A DNA stretch of 64,000 bases from Rhodobacteraceae bacterium S2214 (GCA_025141675.1 CP081161.1:186001-250000), one strand, 5' to 3'; counted from the first letter of the stretch, positions 17,292 through 26,753 are shown. The notes: generated from the sequence alone by a model not told the origin. Translations and numbers: made by a program.

Positions 17292-17858
17292 TTAACCGAG
17301 TTGAATTGTTGTTTCGTCGATAAACGACGCGACGGGGACAGGCAGGTTGCGCGGTGCTGGACCCTTACGGATACGGCCAGCCGTATCGTAGTGAGAACCG
17401 TGGCACGGGCAGAACCAACCGCCGAAATCACCAGCATCGCCAAGCGGCACGCAACCAAGGTGTGTACACACACCCATCTGCACCAGCCATTGACCAGCTT
17501 CGTCCAAGGACCGGTTTTCGTCGGTCGCAGGCACTTCGCCAAGGTTGTCGTTGTTCGCTTCTGCATCAGGCAGATCGTCAACGCTGACCTCACGGGCCTC
17601 TGCGATTTCTTCTTCTGTGCGGTTCCGGATGAAAACCGGCTTACCCTGCCACAGCACAGTGATCTGTGTGCCGGGATCAATCGCGCTGATATCAACGCGG
17701 ATAGAGGCCAAGGCCAAAACATCGGCAGAGGGGTTCATCTGATTGACCAGCGGCCAGACAGCAGCGCCTGTAACCACTGCGCCCGCACCAGCGGTGGCGT
17801 AGTAGATAAAGTCGCGGCGTGTGCCCTGGTGTTCGTCTGCATGTGACACGGGGTGCAT
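17292..17858 (-). CDS. petA: Rieske iron-sulfur protein of the bc1 complex
   Basis: This 188-residue ubiquinol-cytochrome c reductase iron-sulfur subunit binds its 2Fe-2S centre by CTHLGC (C131, H133, C136) and CPCHG (C150, C152, H153). The N-terminus [20 protein letters not shown] is a Tat-type signal that stays as a membrane anchor. The start at 17858 aligns with the R. capsulatus protein start. An upstream ATG at 17906 would add 16 residues with no family support. A GGAG directly abuts the chosen ATG, so initiation may be unusual. First gene of petABC. Confidence 0.95.
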   Translation of the reverse strand: MHPVSHADEHQGTRRDFIYYATAGAGAVVTGAAVWPLVNQMNPSADVLALASIRVDISAIDPGTQITVLWQGKPVFIRNRTEEEIAEAREVSVDDLPDAEANNDNLGEVPATDENRSLDEAGQWLVQMGVCTHLGCVPLGDAGDFGGWFCPCHGSHYDTAGRIRKGPAPRNLPVPVASFIDETTIQLG

Positions 17859-18229
17859 CTCCGTTTTAATGTTGCGGACATTCCGCACGAATAGAGGTCG
17901 TTCCATAAAGGGCCGCCCATTGCGGCGGTGTTTAGACGGCAATTCCCTGCCAGTCCAGCGGACATTCGGGCGCAGCCTGTTATCTGATGTCTAAGTGTTA
18001 CGCGTCGCTAACCCGTTAAACCTGCCATACTTTATTTTAGGACTATATCCTGCGTCTTATCAGCGCGACTCCCCCAGACCTGCGCAATCGTAAGCAAGAA
18101 AGCATAATTACTGATTCGATTCTCGGCGGAAACTAGCGAAGAGGTGAACAGATGTGGCGTTTTGGGTGGTTGAGCAGGGCAAAACAGGGGTCTATAGCGG
18201 AATCGAACCTGTAACGCTGGACCACCGCT
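17859..18229. other. Divergent intergenic region petA / outer-membrane protein
   Basis: These 371 bases hold the promoters for petABC (leftward) and the first outer-membrane protein (rightward). They contain a 15-base palindrome close to petA (listed separately) and an AT-rich stretch around 18028-18050 that could hold promoter elements. There is also a 20-codon open frame (18152-18214) preceded by GAGGTG. I see no gene of recognisable family. Confidence 0.4.
17873..17887 (-). promoter_or_regulatory. 15-base inverted repeat in the petA leader
   Basis: TGCGGA-CAT-TCCGCA is a perfect inverted repeat with a 3-base centre. It ends 14 bases upstream of the petA ATG. In RNA it would form a small hairpin next to the start site; as DNA it could be an operator. 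Which of the two applies is not decided by the sequence. Confidence 0.35.
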
Positions 18230-18880
18230 ATGACCGCCATCCGCCTTATTTCATTGTTGATCCCGCTTGTGGCTGCAAACACTGCTGCGGCCGAGGTTGA
18301 ACTTAGCTTTTACGGCGGCATCCAAAACGCGCCTGCGTCTGATGTAACGATTGCAGGCGACGATGTGATTCCCGACGCGACTTTTGGCATTGATTGGGAA
18401 GGTCGATCATTTGATGCACCCGTCTACTATGGCATTCGTGTCACAAAATGGCAGAGCGCGTCGTTTGGTTACGGCGTCGATTTCGCACATAACAAAGTGT
18501 ACCCGCAGGACGGCGAATTGCCGGCTGGGTATGATCGGTTGGAATTTACCGATGGTCTGAACACATTGACGGCAAATGCCTACTACCGCTGGCAAGACGC
18601 ATTGGGCGAGATCACACCATATGTCGGGGGTGGTGTCGGGCTGTCTATCCCACATGTAGAGGTCCTGACCGCTGACAGCCGGACCCTTGGCTATCAGGTG
18701 ACCGGTCCTGCCGCCACATTGATCGCCGGTGCAAGCATGCCAATTAATGATCAATGGTCGATTTTTGGCGAATACAAAGGCACTTACACGGTCAACGAAG
18801 GTGACTTGGATACGGGTGGAATAGTATCCAGCGACATCTTTACGAACGCGCTCAACGTTGGGGTGAGCTTCAACTTTTAA
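18230..18880 (+). CDS. Outer-membrane beta-barrel protein, tandem copy 1
   Basis: This 216-residue secreted protein has a signal peptide ending at AAA near residue 21. Alternating aromatic/hydrophobic strands follow, ending in the C-terminal Phe signature (NVGVSFNF) of outer-membrane barrels. It resembles small OmpA/OmpW-size barrels that are often named lipid A oxidase-like (LpxQ-like) in Rhodobacteraceae. That name is from memory of the family and not proven here. The downstream gene is a same-length paralogue that aligns without gaps. It is divergent from petABC. Confidence 0.8.
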   Translation: MTAIRLISLLIPLVAANTAAAEVELSFYGGIQNAPASDVTIAGDDVIPDATFGIDWEGRSFDAPVYYGIRVTKWQSASFGYGVDFAHNKVYPQDGELPAGYDRLEFTDGLNTLTANAYYRWQDALGEITPYVGGGVGLSIPHVEVLTADSRTLGYQVTGPAATLIAGASMPINDQWSIFGEYKGTYTVNEGDLDTGGIVSSDIFTNALNVGVSFNF

Positions 18881-18967
18881 TTAGCATCTCGCGCGAGTTT
18901 GATTTGCGCGATCAGGGGAAGCTGCGTAACCTTTTTGGTACGACGACTGCCAAAGGGATTCGTTTCT

Positions 18968-19618
18968 ATGCTGCACCGGTCAATTTCGACCATTCTTTTC
19001 TGTTTTGCAGTGCCATCAGCGGCGCTTTCTGAAGTCGAAGTCAGCCTTTATCTGGGGAACCAGTCAGCGCCGCCATCCGACATCAACGTTACAGGTGACA
19101 GCGCGATTCCCGAACTTAGCTTTGAACAAAAGTGGGAAGGACAGTCGTTCAACTGGCCGATCTACGCAGGGTTCCGCGTCACAAACTGGCGCACGTCAGA
19201 ATACGGCTACGGTCTGGACTATGCCCACAACAAGGTCAGACCACCGAACAGCGAATTGCCCGCGGGCTTTTCCGCGCTCGAATTCACTGACGGGCTGAAC
19301 ACTTGGACGATCAACGGGTACCGCCGCTGGCAAAACGCCGTCGGGGACGCCACACCTTATGTTGGCGCGGGTCTTGGCATTTCGGCTCCTGGGGTTGAAG
19401 TCCGCTACCAAGGGTCAGACACCTTTGAATACCAAATCACCGGCGTGGCCGCGACGTGGCTTGCAGGGGTGACCTATCCCGTGAACGACGAATGGTCGGT
19501 TTTTGGCGAATATAAAGGAACGTTCACGTCCAACGACGTGGATTTGGACGGTGGCGGATCGCTGACATCCGACATCTTTACCAACGCATTAAACGTCGGC
19601 GTCAGCTTTAGCTTTTAA
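18968..19618 (+). CDS. Outer-membrane beta-barrel protein, tandem copy 2
   Basis: This 216-residue paralogue of the upstream gene has its own signal peptide and an identical strand plan. Shared blocks include SFYG/SLYLG at the mature start, YGYGxDxAHNKV, LEFTDGLNT, TPYVG, FGEYKGT and SDIFTNALNVGVSF, and it ends in Phe. More than half of the positions look identical by eye. I use the ATG at 18968, where a signal peptide begins; an upstream GTG/ATG extension lacks family support. It converges on a glutathione transferase gene with overlapping stops. Confidence 0.8.
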   Translation: MLHRSISTILFCFAVPSAALSEVEVSLYLGNQSAPPSDINVTGDSAIPELSFEQKWEGQSFNWPIYAGFRVTNWRTSEYGYGLDYAHNKVRPPNSELPAGFSALEFTDGLNTWTINGYRRWQNAVGDATPYVGAGLGISAPGVEVRYQGSDTFEYQITGVAATWLAGVTYPVNDEWSVFGEYKGTFTSNDVDLDGGGSLTSDIFTNALNVGVSFSF

Positions 19619-20214
19619 GTCGCTGTCGCCTGCATCGACGGGCGCTCCACAAATGCGGCATGCCAAGCGGCCAAGTCGCCCTTACCGTCACGCCAGTTCC
19701 GCACATCGTGCCGTAAATCCACATAGGACAACGCACAAGCGACCGCGATATGGGACATATCCAGCGGGCCTGACAAATGGCTCATCCAGCGGTCATTGAT
19801 AGACGCGATTGCACGGCTGGCCTTTTGCCATTGCGCTTCGACCCAATCAGCGGATTGTTCCGCTTCGGGACGCAAACGCACCTCGTAGGCCATAGAGACA
19901 GTCGTATCCATGATACCGTCTGCGGTGGCTTCTAACGTCAATGTTTCCCAAATCCGCGCAGCAGGATACATGCTGCCGTCGTTGGTATCGTTGAGGAACC
20001 GCGTGATGACGCGACTGTCAAACAACGTTGGGGCATCATCACGGACCAAAGCAGGGATTTTCCCAAGCGGGTTCGCCGCGATCACAGTCGCATCAGAGTT
20101 AAACGCTGTCGTGGCAACGGCTTGTTCCGGAACGACGTCTTCCAACCCCATCTCGCGGATCAACACACGTACTTTGCGCACATAGGGCGACGTCGGGGAC
20201 ATAATCAGTTTCAT
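19615..20214 (-). CDS. Glutathione S-transferase family protein
   Basis: This 199-residue protein has an N-terminal thioredoxin-like GST domain (MSPTSPYVRKVRVLIREMGL, then NPLGKIPALV and a DSRVITRFL helix) and an all-helical C-terminal domain. It resembles the YibF-like bacterial subgroup. The SPYVRK segment carries the likely glutathione-activating Ser. It sits in a leftward run with the PaiB-like gene and a second GST. The substrate is unknown. Confidence 0.85.
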   Translation of the reverse strand: MKLIMSPTSPYVRKVRVLIREMGLEDVVPEQAVATTAFNSDATVIAANPLGKIPALVRDDAPTLFDSRVITRFLNDTNDGSMYPAARIWETLTLEATADGIMDTTVSMAYEVRLRPEAEQSADWVEAQWQKASRAIASINDRWMSHLSGPLDMSHIAVACALSYVDLRHDVRNWRDGKGDLAAWHAAFVERPSMQATAT

Positions 20215-20223
20215 GTGGCTTCC

Positions 20224-20847
20224 TTAATTTTGCGGTGGATAACGCATCAGATGCGCAAGTGTTTGGGTGTCGATGCCTGTCGTTGATGTTTCGATCTTGT
20301 CAGCCGCGCGCAGGCGAACGTCGTCGGCCTTGTTCTGGCTTAGCTTCCATGTGCCGTTAATCGCGCTGACATGCAGATGGCACGGCACGATCTGGCGCAT
20401 CATCTTGTCCAGCACGTCCGGCGTCATCTTTGTCGTCAACCAAGGCGGTTTTGGCGCAAGTTGATCTTCGAAATGCGCCGACTGCCGATCCAACATGTCG
20501 CGCATTGCATCCTGCGGGAGCCGTTCGAGCGCACCACGCAGGTGGACAGCAACATAGTTCCATGTCGGAACTTGATCTGGCACCTCATACCAATCGGGCG
20601 ACACGTATCCATCAGCCGCTGTCACGGCAATGACGGCCTTTTGGGGAGTGTCCAGCAGGCGTAAGATCGGGTTTGACCGGACAAGATGCAGATCGGCGGT
20701 CACGCCATCCGGAGTCAGCGCAAAGGGAATATGCGACACCAGCGGACCATCGTCATGGTTCAACGCCAACACGCCAAATCCACGTTCCCGCGCAAAGGTG
20801 ATGTTTTGGACATCGTCAGGTTTGCGGAAGGACGGGTTGGGATGCAT
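20224..20847 (-). CDS. PaiB-like FMN-binding protein
   Basis: This 207-residue protein is of the PaiB family (FMN-binding split-barrel fold). It begins MHPNPSFRKPDDVQNITFARERGFG and carries the conserved SPDWYEVPDQVPTWNYVAVHLRG segment. Bacillus PaiB was named a negative regulator of sporulation and protease genes. In proteobacteria the role is unclear, and a flavin- or haem-related function is possible. It lies 9 bases upstream of the YibF-like GST gene and 8 bases after the other GST, so it is probably co-transcribed with both. Confidence 0.85.
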   Translation of the reverse strand: MHPNPSFRKPDDVQNITFARERGFGVLALNHDDGPLVSHIPFALTPDGVTADLHLVRSNPILRLLDTPQKAVIAVTAADGYVSPDWYEVPDQVPTWNYVAVHLRGALERLPQDAMRDMLDRQSAHFEDQLAPKPPWLTTKMTPDVLDKMMRQIVPCHLHVSAINGTWKLSQNKADDVRLRAADKIETSTTGIDTQTLAHLMRYPPQN

Positions 20848-20855
20848 AATCTGCC

Positions 20856-21491
20856 TTATGGAAAATAAGTAGGTTCAGCCCCCGGCACCCAGATGGGTCG
20901 CTTGACCATAATGGTGGCGAAGCTGTCCGAGGTTTCAAACGCTGTCAACCAACGGATCAGATGCGGCCAGTCTTGGGCATTGAACCAATCACGATCCGTA
21001 TTCGCGAACTGACGCACGAAGGGAAGGATCGCGGTATCAGCCATTTTGGCCATATCACCAAAGAGATAGGTTTGACGTGCAAGCCGGTCGTTTAGGCCCA
21101 TCAACACATCTGCGGCAGCGGCACGATCGGCAGATGCATCACGTTCAGGGAAGCGCACCGCGTATTTCGTGTGATCAAGCGCTTTTTTGAAAGTACCATC
21201 GTTGATGTCGATCATCGCGTGCCCTTCGGCAGGCATATCAAGCCAACCTTCCGGATCATTCTTGCGCAACGCCCACATCATCACGTCGCGCGATTCGTCT
21301 ATGACCGTCCCGTTGTCATTCAAGACAGGTACAGTCGCTTTTGGGCTGACCGTTGTCATTTCGGCCGGTTTATCCTTGAGAAGAATGTCGCGCAGATCGA
21401 CCGTCACACCGGAATAGAGAACCGCAAGGCGTGCTCGCATGGCATAGGGGCAGCGGCGAAAAGACCAAAGGATCGGTGTTTGGGGCGTCAT
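20856..21491 (-). CDS. Glutathione S-transferase family protein
   Basis: This 211-residue GST has a thioredoxin-fold N-terminus (WSFRRCPYAMRARLAVLYSG) with a CPY motif reminiscent of omega/YfcF-like or glutaredoxin-type enzymes. SPKATVPVL, the cis-Pro loop, and an ESRDVMMW helix follow. The C-terminal half is helical. The Cys in RRCPYAM is a plausible catalytic residue, suggesting thiol transfer rather than classic conjugation. First gene of a three-gene leftward run. Confidence 0.85.
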   Translation of the reverse strand: MTPQTPILWSFRRCPYAMRARLAVLYSGVTVDLRDILLKDKPAEMTTVSPKATVPVLNDNGTVIDESRDVMMWALRKNDPEGWLDMPAEGHAMIDINDGTFKKALDHTKYAVRFPERDASADRAAAADVLMGLNDRLARQTYLFGDMAKMADTAILPFVRQFANTDRDWFNAQDWPHLIRWLTAFETSDSFATIMVKRPIWVPGAEPTYFP

Positions 21492-21544
21492 GCGGGAGCC
21501 TCCGGCGGGGAAATAGAGTACGTCAAAGAAGCGGGTTGCGGCGT

Positions 21545-22801
21545 TTATGCCGTCAGCTGAGTGGCTGTGGCACCGGTGATTGCAGTGGTTACGATCTGGG
21601 ATTCAGGTTGGTCGGTGTCGAAGGTAACTTCGGCAAATTGCTGGGTCCGGCCCATGCGGGGATTTTCCATCAGAATGTGATGGGTTTGACCGATTTGGGC
21701 CTTCAGGTGATTCTGCACTTGGGTCTCACCTGCAGCGCGAAGCTGGGCGGCGCGCGCTTTGATCAGTTTACCGTTTACTGCCGGCATACGCGCAGCAGGC
21801 GTTCCTTCACGTGCGGAATAGGGAAAGACGTGCAGCCAAGTAAGATTACAGTCCTTCACCAATGCCAGTGAATTGGCAAACATCGCGTCGGTTTCGGTCG
21901 GAAAGCCCGCGATGATATCCGCGCCGTAGGTCATATCAGGGCGCAGTTTGCTGGCTTGTTCAGTGAATGCGATTGCATCGTCACGCAGGTGCCGCCGTTT
22001 CATCCGCTTCAGGATCATGTCGTCGCCATGCTGAAGCGACAGATGAAGGTGCGGCATCAGACGCGGTTCGGTCGCAATGGCCTGCATGAGGTTTTCGTCC
22101 ACCTCGATGCTATCGATGGAACTGATCCGTAGACGCGGCAGGTCAGGCACCAATTTGAGGATTCGCATGACCAGATCGCCAAGCTTTGGTTCCGATGGCA
22201 GGTCAGCCCCCCACGACGTCAGGTCGACGCCGGTCAAGACGACTTCGTTGTAGCCCTTTTGCACAAGCCGTTTGATCTGGTCGACCACGACGCCCGCTGG
22301 CACCGATCGCGAATTACCGCGGCCGTAAGGAATGATGCAAAACGTGCAGCGGTGGTCGCACCCGTTTTGGACTTGCACGTAAGCGCGGCTGCGAGTGCCG
22401 AAACCGTCGATCAGGTGACCTGCGGTTTCTGTCACGGACATGATGTCGTCGACCTGCACAGGTTCGGTCGCCCCGATCAGGTCAGGGGCCATCTGGACCC
22501 ATGTGTCAGGGTTCATCTTTTCGGTATTGCCGAGGACGACGTCGACTTCACCCATATCCGAAAACGTCTTGGGTTCAGTCTGCGCTGCACATCCGGTCAC
22601 GATGATCTTTGCATCCGGATTGGCGCGGCGTTGCTTACGAATGTCTTGCTTGGCCTTGCGCACCGCCTCTGCCGTCACCGCACAAGTGTTCACGATGATC
22701 GCATCAGATACGCCCGCTTGGGTCGCCAGATCTTTCATCGCCTCGGTTTCATAGGCGTTCAACCGACACCCGTGATTCGAAAAAATCGGAGCTTTAGCCA
22801 T
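21545..22801 (-). CDS. mtaB: tRNA t6A37 methylthiotransferase
   Basis: This 418-residue radical-SAM enzyme adds a methylthio group to t6A37 in tRNAs reading ANN codons. The N-terminal cluster cysteines are C12 (GCRLN), C39 (NTCAVT) and C70 (TGC). The radical-SAM motif is C147-x3-C151-x2-C154 in [24 protein letters not shown] and FPTETDAMF segments follow in the barrel. The start at 22801 lies inside the end of dapF (8-base overlap), so the two are coupled. MtaB is preferred over MiaB because of the size and the N-terminal CRLN pattern. Confidence 0.93.
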   Translation of the reverse strand: MAKAPIFSNHGCRLNAYETEAMKDLATQAGVSDAIIVNTCAVTAEAVRKAKQDIRKQRRANPDAKIIVTGCAAQTEPKTFSDMGEVDVVLGNTEKMNPDTWVQMAPDLIGATEPVQVDDIMSVTETAGHLIDGFGTRSRAYVQVQNGCDHRCTFCIIPYGRGNSRSVPAGVVVDQIKRLVQKGYNEVVLTGVDLTSWGADLPSEPKLGDLVMRILKLVPDLPRLRISSIDSIEVDENLMQAIATEPRLMPHLHLSLQHGDDMILKRMKRRHLRDDAIAFTEQASKLRPDMTYGADIIAGFPTETDAMFANSLALVKDCNLTWLHVFPYSAREGTPAARMPAVNGKLIKARAAQLRAAGETQVQNHLKAQIGQTHHILMENPRMGRTQQFAEVTFDTDQPESQIVTTAITGATATQLTA

Positions 22802-23606
22802 GCCAGACACCATCAAACACATGGGCCGTCGGGCCAGTCATCCAAACGCCATCATCCCGCCAGTCAATCTGTAGCGTACCACCATCCAGATCAATCTGTA
22901 CCTTACGCCCAGTCAAACCACGGCGGACGGCAGCCACAGCAGTCGCACAGGATGACGACCCAGACGCAAGTGTCACTCCAACGCCACGTTCCCACACCCG
23001 CATGCGGATATGATCAGGGCCGATGAGACTGGCGAACTGTACGTTTGTGCGCTGCGGATAAAGCGGATGATGTTCCATCTCGGCACCGCGCGCCTCAAGG
23101 TCAATAGAATCAGCGTCCTCTACAAAGAACGTACAATGTGGGTTACCCATCCCGGTGGCCGTTGGCGCACCGTCAATCGGCAAAGATAGCGTGTCCATCT
23201 CATGCGCCAGCGGCACTTCATCCCAGTTCAGTTGCGGGTGCCCCATATTCACGGACGCCATGCCATCCACATCGACGGCCTGAAGCGTGCCGCGTTCGGT
23301 GGTTAAGGTCACGGAATCGGCCCCGGAATTGTCCATCATGTGTCTGGCAATACAACGGGTTGCGTTCCCACATGCGCCAGCTTGTGATCCGTCGGCATTC
23401 CAAAACGTCAAATGAACGTCTGCACCAGGCGAATCACTAAGAACAGCGAGCTGGTCATAGCCCACCCCACGATGGCGATCCGCGATAGCAATTGCCAAGG
23501 CAGCATCAACGCGCGGGGTGATTCCCCGTTCATCAACAACAACAAAGTCATTTCCCAGTCCATGCATCTTCATAAACGGGATTCTGGTCACATTTTTCTG
23601 GCTCAT
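22794..23606 (-). CDS. dapF: Diaminopimelate epimerase
   Basis: This 270-residue enzyme converts LL-diaminopimelate to the meso form for lysine and peptidoglycan. The start [10 protein letters not shown] is typical. The two catalytic cysteines are C79 (in GACGNATRC) and C220 (in [12 protein letters not shown]). The second motif has SSS where GTG/GTA is more common, but the Cys is in place. I chose the ATG at 23606; a TTG six codons upstream would only lengthen the tail. A tRNA lies just behind on the other strand. Confidence 0.95.
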   Translation of the reverse strand: MSQKNVTRIPFMKMHGLGNDFVVVDERGITPRVDAALAIAIADRHRGVGYDQLAVLSDSPGADVHLTFWNADGSQAGACGNATRCIARHMMDNSGADSVTLTTERGTLQAVDVDGMASVNMGHPQLNWDEVPLAHEMDTLSLPIDGAPTATGMGNPHCTFFVEDADSIDLEARGAEMEHHPLYPQRTNVQFASLIGPDHIRMRVWERGVGVTLASGSSSCATAVAAVRRGLTGRKVQIDLDGGTLQIDWRDDGVWMTGPTAHVFDGVWHG

Positions 23607-23661
23607 ACAGGCGCATATAGACAAGGTTTGTGATCTTATCCAGATGCGCGCAAATTTGGGG

Positions 23662-23690
23662 TTGACGCTGTCGGCCGGTATTCCTAGAAG
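23662..23690 (+). promoter_or_regulatory. Sigma-70 type promoter of tRNA-Lys
   Basis: TTGACG (23662-23667), a 17-base spacer and TAGAAG (23685-23690) end 10 bases before the mature tRNA. This is the same arrangement as at tRNA-Leu. Confidence 0.55.
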
Positions 23691-23700
23691 CGCCCCCAGT

Positions 23701-23776
23701 GGGCCGTTAGCTCAGTTGGTAGAGCAACTGACTTTTAATCAGTAGGTCGATGGTTCGAACCCATCACGGCTCACCA
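23701..23776 (+). tRNA. tRNA-Lys (anticodon TTT)
   Basis: This is a 76-base tRNA with acceptor stem GGGCCGT / ACGGCTC (one G-T pair), discriminator A and an encoded CCA. The D arm is AGCTCAGTTGGTAGAGC. The anticodon stem ACTGA / TCAGT encloses CTTTTAA, giving anticodon TTT. The T arm is GGTTCGAACCC. Confidence 0.98.
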
Positions 23777-23965
23777 CTTTCCCTCCTTAGCTTTATCTAC
23801 CAAAGGCTGATGCATTGCTGGGATTGTGGGTCGTATGATTGCGACACTTGGTATGATTCGGCCGTATCATCGAAACTTTCATCGCTTTTGGCTGTCATTG
23901 CTTTTACAAATCAAAGCAGTGCAAGTCCCGCGCACGACATTGAAAACCAATCCTTAGGCTACATC

Positions 23966-24253
23966 ATGCGTCCATCGCTTATCCTTGTTTTTCTTGCTGC
24001 CACCCTTTTGTCCGCGTGCGGTGGTTTAGGGCGTGATCGAACAACCGTCGTTGGTGTCGGTACAGACGATCTGCTGAAGCTGCGGTCGGGACCGGGGCTT
24101 GGGTTTGCTGTGGTATTGGGGTTGCCGGATGGGACCGATCTTGTGCGCCGCGACTGTGTTACCGAAGTGGGTCAATTGTGGTGCGAAGTGGCGCTTGCCG
24201 ATGCGCCACGCGTTTCCGGATATGTGTCTGCGGATTACTTGGACCGGCGATAA
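23966..24253 (+). CDS. Small SH3-domain lipoprotein
   Basis: This 95-residue protein has a type II signal peptide with lipobox LSAC (Cys at about residue 18). A single bacterial SH3 fold follows ([24 protein letters not shown] ... WCEVAL ... GYVSADYLD). It should be a lipid-anchored periplasmic protein, possibly binding peptidoglycan; such SH3b domains often bind cell-wall peptides. The frame is open upstream through the tRNA, but the ATG at 23966 begins the signal peptide. It precedes aroC on the same strand with a 119-base gap. Confidence 0.8.
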   Translation: MRPSLILVFLAATLLSACGGLGRDRTTVVGVGTDDLLKLRSGPGLGFAVVLGLPDGTDLVRRDCVTEVGQLWCEVALADAPRVSGYVSADYLDRR

Positions 24254-24372
24254 AGCCACTACGGCGGATCGATTTACGCCACACCAGCGGGGAAACCCAA
24301 CACCCCATACATTTGTGCCCCTTTCCTGCACCTGCCGATTGCCCTATTCGGGACCAAACGAAGGGGACATTC

Positions 24373-25476
24373 ATGTCGATCAACAGCTTTGGCCATCTTT
24401 TCCGGTTCACCACATGGGGCGAAAGCCATGGGCCTGCGTTAGGGGCAACGGTCGATGGCTGCCCTCCCGGTGTGAAACTCGAAGCGCCAATGATCCAGCA
24501 ATGGATGGATAAACGCCGCCCCGGTTTGAACAAAAACACCACCCAGCGCCAAGAAGCGGACGAAGTCAAAATTCTGTCCGGCGTTTTTGATGGCGTCACG
24601 ACGGGCACCCCGATCCAGTTGATGATCGAAAACACAGATCAGCGGTCCAAAGACTACGGCGATATCGCGAATACGTTCCGACCCGGTCACGCGGATATCA
24701 CGTACCACCAGAAATACGGTGTGCGGGATTATCGGGGCGGTGGACGGTCGTCGGCGCGTGAAACCGCGTCGCGGGTTGCTGCTGGTGGTGTCGCGCGTGA
24801 AGCGATCAAAGCGATTGCCCCCAATGTCGAAATTCGCGGTTACATGACCCAGATGGGTGCCAAACAGATTGATCGGTCCAAACTGGACTGGAGCCAGATC
24901 GACAAGAACGATTTCTTTTGCCCAGACGCAGATGCAGCGGCGGAATGGAACGACTATCTGGCGTGGCTGCGCAAAGACGACCACAATTCCGTCGGTGCGA
25001 TTATCGAAGTCGTCGCGCGCGGCGTTCCTGCAGGGATTGGCGCACCGATCTATGGTAAGCTCGATACCGATCTCGCGGCTGCGATGATGTCTATCAACGC
25101 TGTGAAAGGCGTGGAAATTGGCGAGGGCATGGCCGCAGCAGCGCTCACAGGGCGCGACAACGCTGATGAGATTTTTATGGGCCAAGGCGGTCCAGAGTAT
25201 TCGTCAAACCACGCTGGCGGCATTTTGGGTGGAATCAGCACCGGCCAGGATATCGTGGTTCGGTTCGCCGTAAAGCCAACGTCGTCGATCCTGAGCCCAC
25301 GGAAATCAATCCGCATGGATGGCACACCAACCGAAGTGATCACTAAGGGGCGGCACGACCCATGCGTTGGTATCCGTGCGGTGCCTGTGGGTGAAGCCAT
25401 GATGGCTTGTGTCATTTTGGATCACCTGCTGTTGGATCGCGGTCAAACAGGCGGTGTGCGCGGCCAGATCGGTTAA
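24373..25476 (+). CDS. aroC: Chorismate synthase
   Basis: This 367-residue enzyme makes chorismate from EPSP using reduced FMN, the last step of the shikimate trunk. The start [20 protein letters not shown] is diagnostic, with the active-site His in GESHG. Later motifs are [15 protein letters not shown] and the C-terminal [19 protein letters not shown]. The ATG at 24373 follows AAGGGGA. A GC-rich stem and a copy of the dispersed motif follow the stop. Confidence 0.97.
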   Translation: MSINSFGHLFRFTTWGESHGPALGATVDGCPPGVKLEAPMIQQWMDKRRPGLNKNTTQRQEADEVKILSGVFDGVTTGTPIQLMIENTDQRSKDYGDIANTFRPGHADITYHQKYGVRDYRGGGRSSARETASRVAAGGVAREAIKAIAPNVEIRGYMTQMGAKQIDRSKLDWSQIDKNDFFCPDADAAAEWNDYLAWLRKDDHNSVGAIIEVVARGVPAGIGAPIYGKLDTDLAAAMMSINAVKGVEIGEGMAAAALTGRDNADEIFMGQGGPEYSSNHAGGILGGISTGQDIVVRFAVKPTSSILSPRKSIRMDGTPTEVITKGRHDPCVGIRAVPVGEAMMACVILDHLLLDRGQTGGVRGQIG

Positions 25477-25478
25477 TT

Positions 25479-25524
25479 GGGGGCCAGCCCCCAAACCCCC
25501 GAGATATTTTTGACCAAAAGAAGG
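25479..25524 (+). repeat. Dispersed intergenic motif, copy 1 (after aroC)
   Basis: A GGGGGC / GCCCCC hairpin (25479-25492) is followed by CCCCC and then GAGATATTTTTGACCAAAAG. Two other copies of the same tail occur in the window (near 40231 and 60739), each downstream of a gene on the same strand as the motif. The stem and following T run could end aroC transcription. Confidence 0.6.
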
Positions 25525-25525
25525 A

Positions 25526-26392
25526 TTAGGCTGGTTGTTTGCTCAATTGTACGGCCAGAATACCTCCTGCTATGATCACCACGCCCAAAACGTCGAGCAG
25601 ACCAATGGTTTCGCCGAGCAGGGCCGCCGCAATTGCAACCCCCAAGAACGGGTTGAGGAAGTGGAACGTTGACGCTTTGACAGCGCCGATGCGCCCGACA
25701 AGCACGAACCAAACCCACGTTGCCAATAATCCGGGCACGATTGTTGTGTAGATAAAGGCCACGATCAGTTGCCAATTCCATGTCACATCGAAGGTTTCGA
25801 ACGCGAGTGCGGGGACCCAAAGCATAGCACTGCCCACAAGCATTTGCAGGCCAACAATCATCAGCACATTGCCGCCTGAAGCAGCCCCAAGCACAGCAAG
25901 CGTCGCGATTGTCAGGGACACGACCCCGATCAAGCACAGGACGAGGCCGTAAAGGTCAACGCCACCTGTGATCCGTGCGCCCATGATGACGACGACACCG
26001 ATTACACCGGCGATAAGGCCGGCAATACCCAGTGCTTTGATTTTCTGCCCTAGGAAGAGCCAGCCGACCAAGGCCACAAGCAGCGGCATGGTTGACGCGA
26101 TGATGGCAGCCAGCGACGCGGCGATCGTCTGCATCGCCACGAAGTTCAGTCCAAGGTACAACGCGTTCTGGCAAACACCGAAAACGACGACGCCAACCCA
26201 TTGTTGGCGCGATAAACGCATGTTCTGGCCAAGTGCGGCGGCGATAAGCACCCCGAGCGTGCCCGACACAAGGAACCGAAAGGCAAGCGCAGTCAACGGC
26301 GGCGCGTATTCCACGATCACGCGAGCAGACGTAAATGCGGAAGACCACATCGCCGCGAAAGCAAGGCCCATCAGAATTGCGCGTATGTCCAT
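25526..26392 (-). CDS. EamA/DMT-family transporter
   Basis: This 288-residue inner-membrane protein has about ten helices in two EamA repeats (residues ~8-140 and ~150-283). This is the drug/metabolite transporter plan, with the ALAFRFLVSG segment after helix 2 typical of RhaT/YdcZ-like exporters. The substrate is not predictable; amino-acid or metabolite export is usual. It follows the HU-like gene on the same strand but is separated from it by a terminator. Confidence 0.85.
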   Translation of the reverse strand: MDIRAILMGLAFAAMWSSAFTSARVIVEYAPPLTALAFRFLVSGTLGVLIAAALGQNMRLSRQQWVGVVVFGVCQNALYLGLNFVAMQTIAASLAAIIASTMPLLVALVGWLFLGQKIKALGIAGLIAGVIGVVVIMGARITGGVDLYGLVLCLIGVVSLTIATLAVLGAASGGNVLMIVGLQMLVGSAMLWVPALAFETFDVTWNWQLIVAFIYTTIVPGLLATWVWFVLVGRIGAVKASTFHFLNPFLGVAIAAALLGETIGLLDVLGVVIIAGGILAVQLSKQPA

Positions 26393-26409
26393 GTTACCTC
26401 ACAAACGAA

Positions 26410-26436
26410 AAAGGGCCGCCATTTCGGCGACCCTTT
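26410..26436 (-). terminator. Terminator of the HU-like gene
   Basis: On the minus strand, AAAGGGTCGCC and GGCGGCCCTTT form an 11-bp stem with one mismatch and a 5-base loop. It is followed by TTT, 27 bases after the HU-like gene stop. Confidence 0.8.
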
Positions 26437-26462
26437 CCCAATCTTGCAAGATGCGCAACGAC

Positions 26463-26753
26463 TTAGTCGTTTACGGAATCTTTCAGCGCTTTCGCGATTG
26501 TCATTTTGACAACCTTGTCTGCGTCTTTCTTGATTTGCTCACCAGTGGCTGGGTTGCGAACCATACGCTCTGGACGTTCGCGGCAATAGATTTTGCCAAC
26601 GCCTGGAAGTGTCACAGCGCCGCCGCCGGATACTTCTTTCGTGATGATGGAAACGATCCCATCAAGCGCGCCTGTCGCGCCTTTTTTGTCCAAGCCGGTT
26701 TCTTCGGCGATCGCAGCTACCAGCTGCGCTTTTGTCATAGGCTTAGTGGCCAT
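26463..26753 (-). CDS. HU-family DNA-binding protein
   Basis: This 96-residue histone-like protein has the fold order of HU/IHF: helices (TKAQLVAAIAEETGLDKKGATGALD), a beta saddle (VTLPGVGKIYCRERPERMVRNPATGEQIKKDA) and a C-terminal helix. The RNPATGE tip carries the intercalating Pro. It should bend and compact DNA. The PERM insertion and Cys in the saddle resemble the variant HU common in Rhodobacterales. It is monocistronic with its own terminator. Confidence 0.93.
   Translation of the reverse strand: MATKPMTKAQLVAAIAEETGLDKKGATGALDGIVSIITKEVSGGGAVTLPGVGKIYCRERPERMVRNPATGEQIKKDADKVVKMTIAKALKDSVND

Noticed and set aside
16716..17846. Long plus-strand open frame (376 codons) across petB/petA
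   Set aside because: It is antisense to the well-supported cytochrome b and Rieske genes; such open antisense frames come from the codon bias of GC-rich genes, and the product resembles nothing.
23750..23965. N-terminal extension of the SH3 lipoprotein
   Set aside because: It starts inside tRNA-Lys and would bury the signal peptide that begins at 23966.
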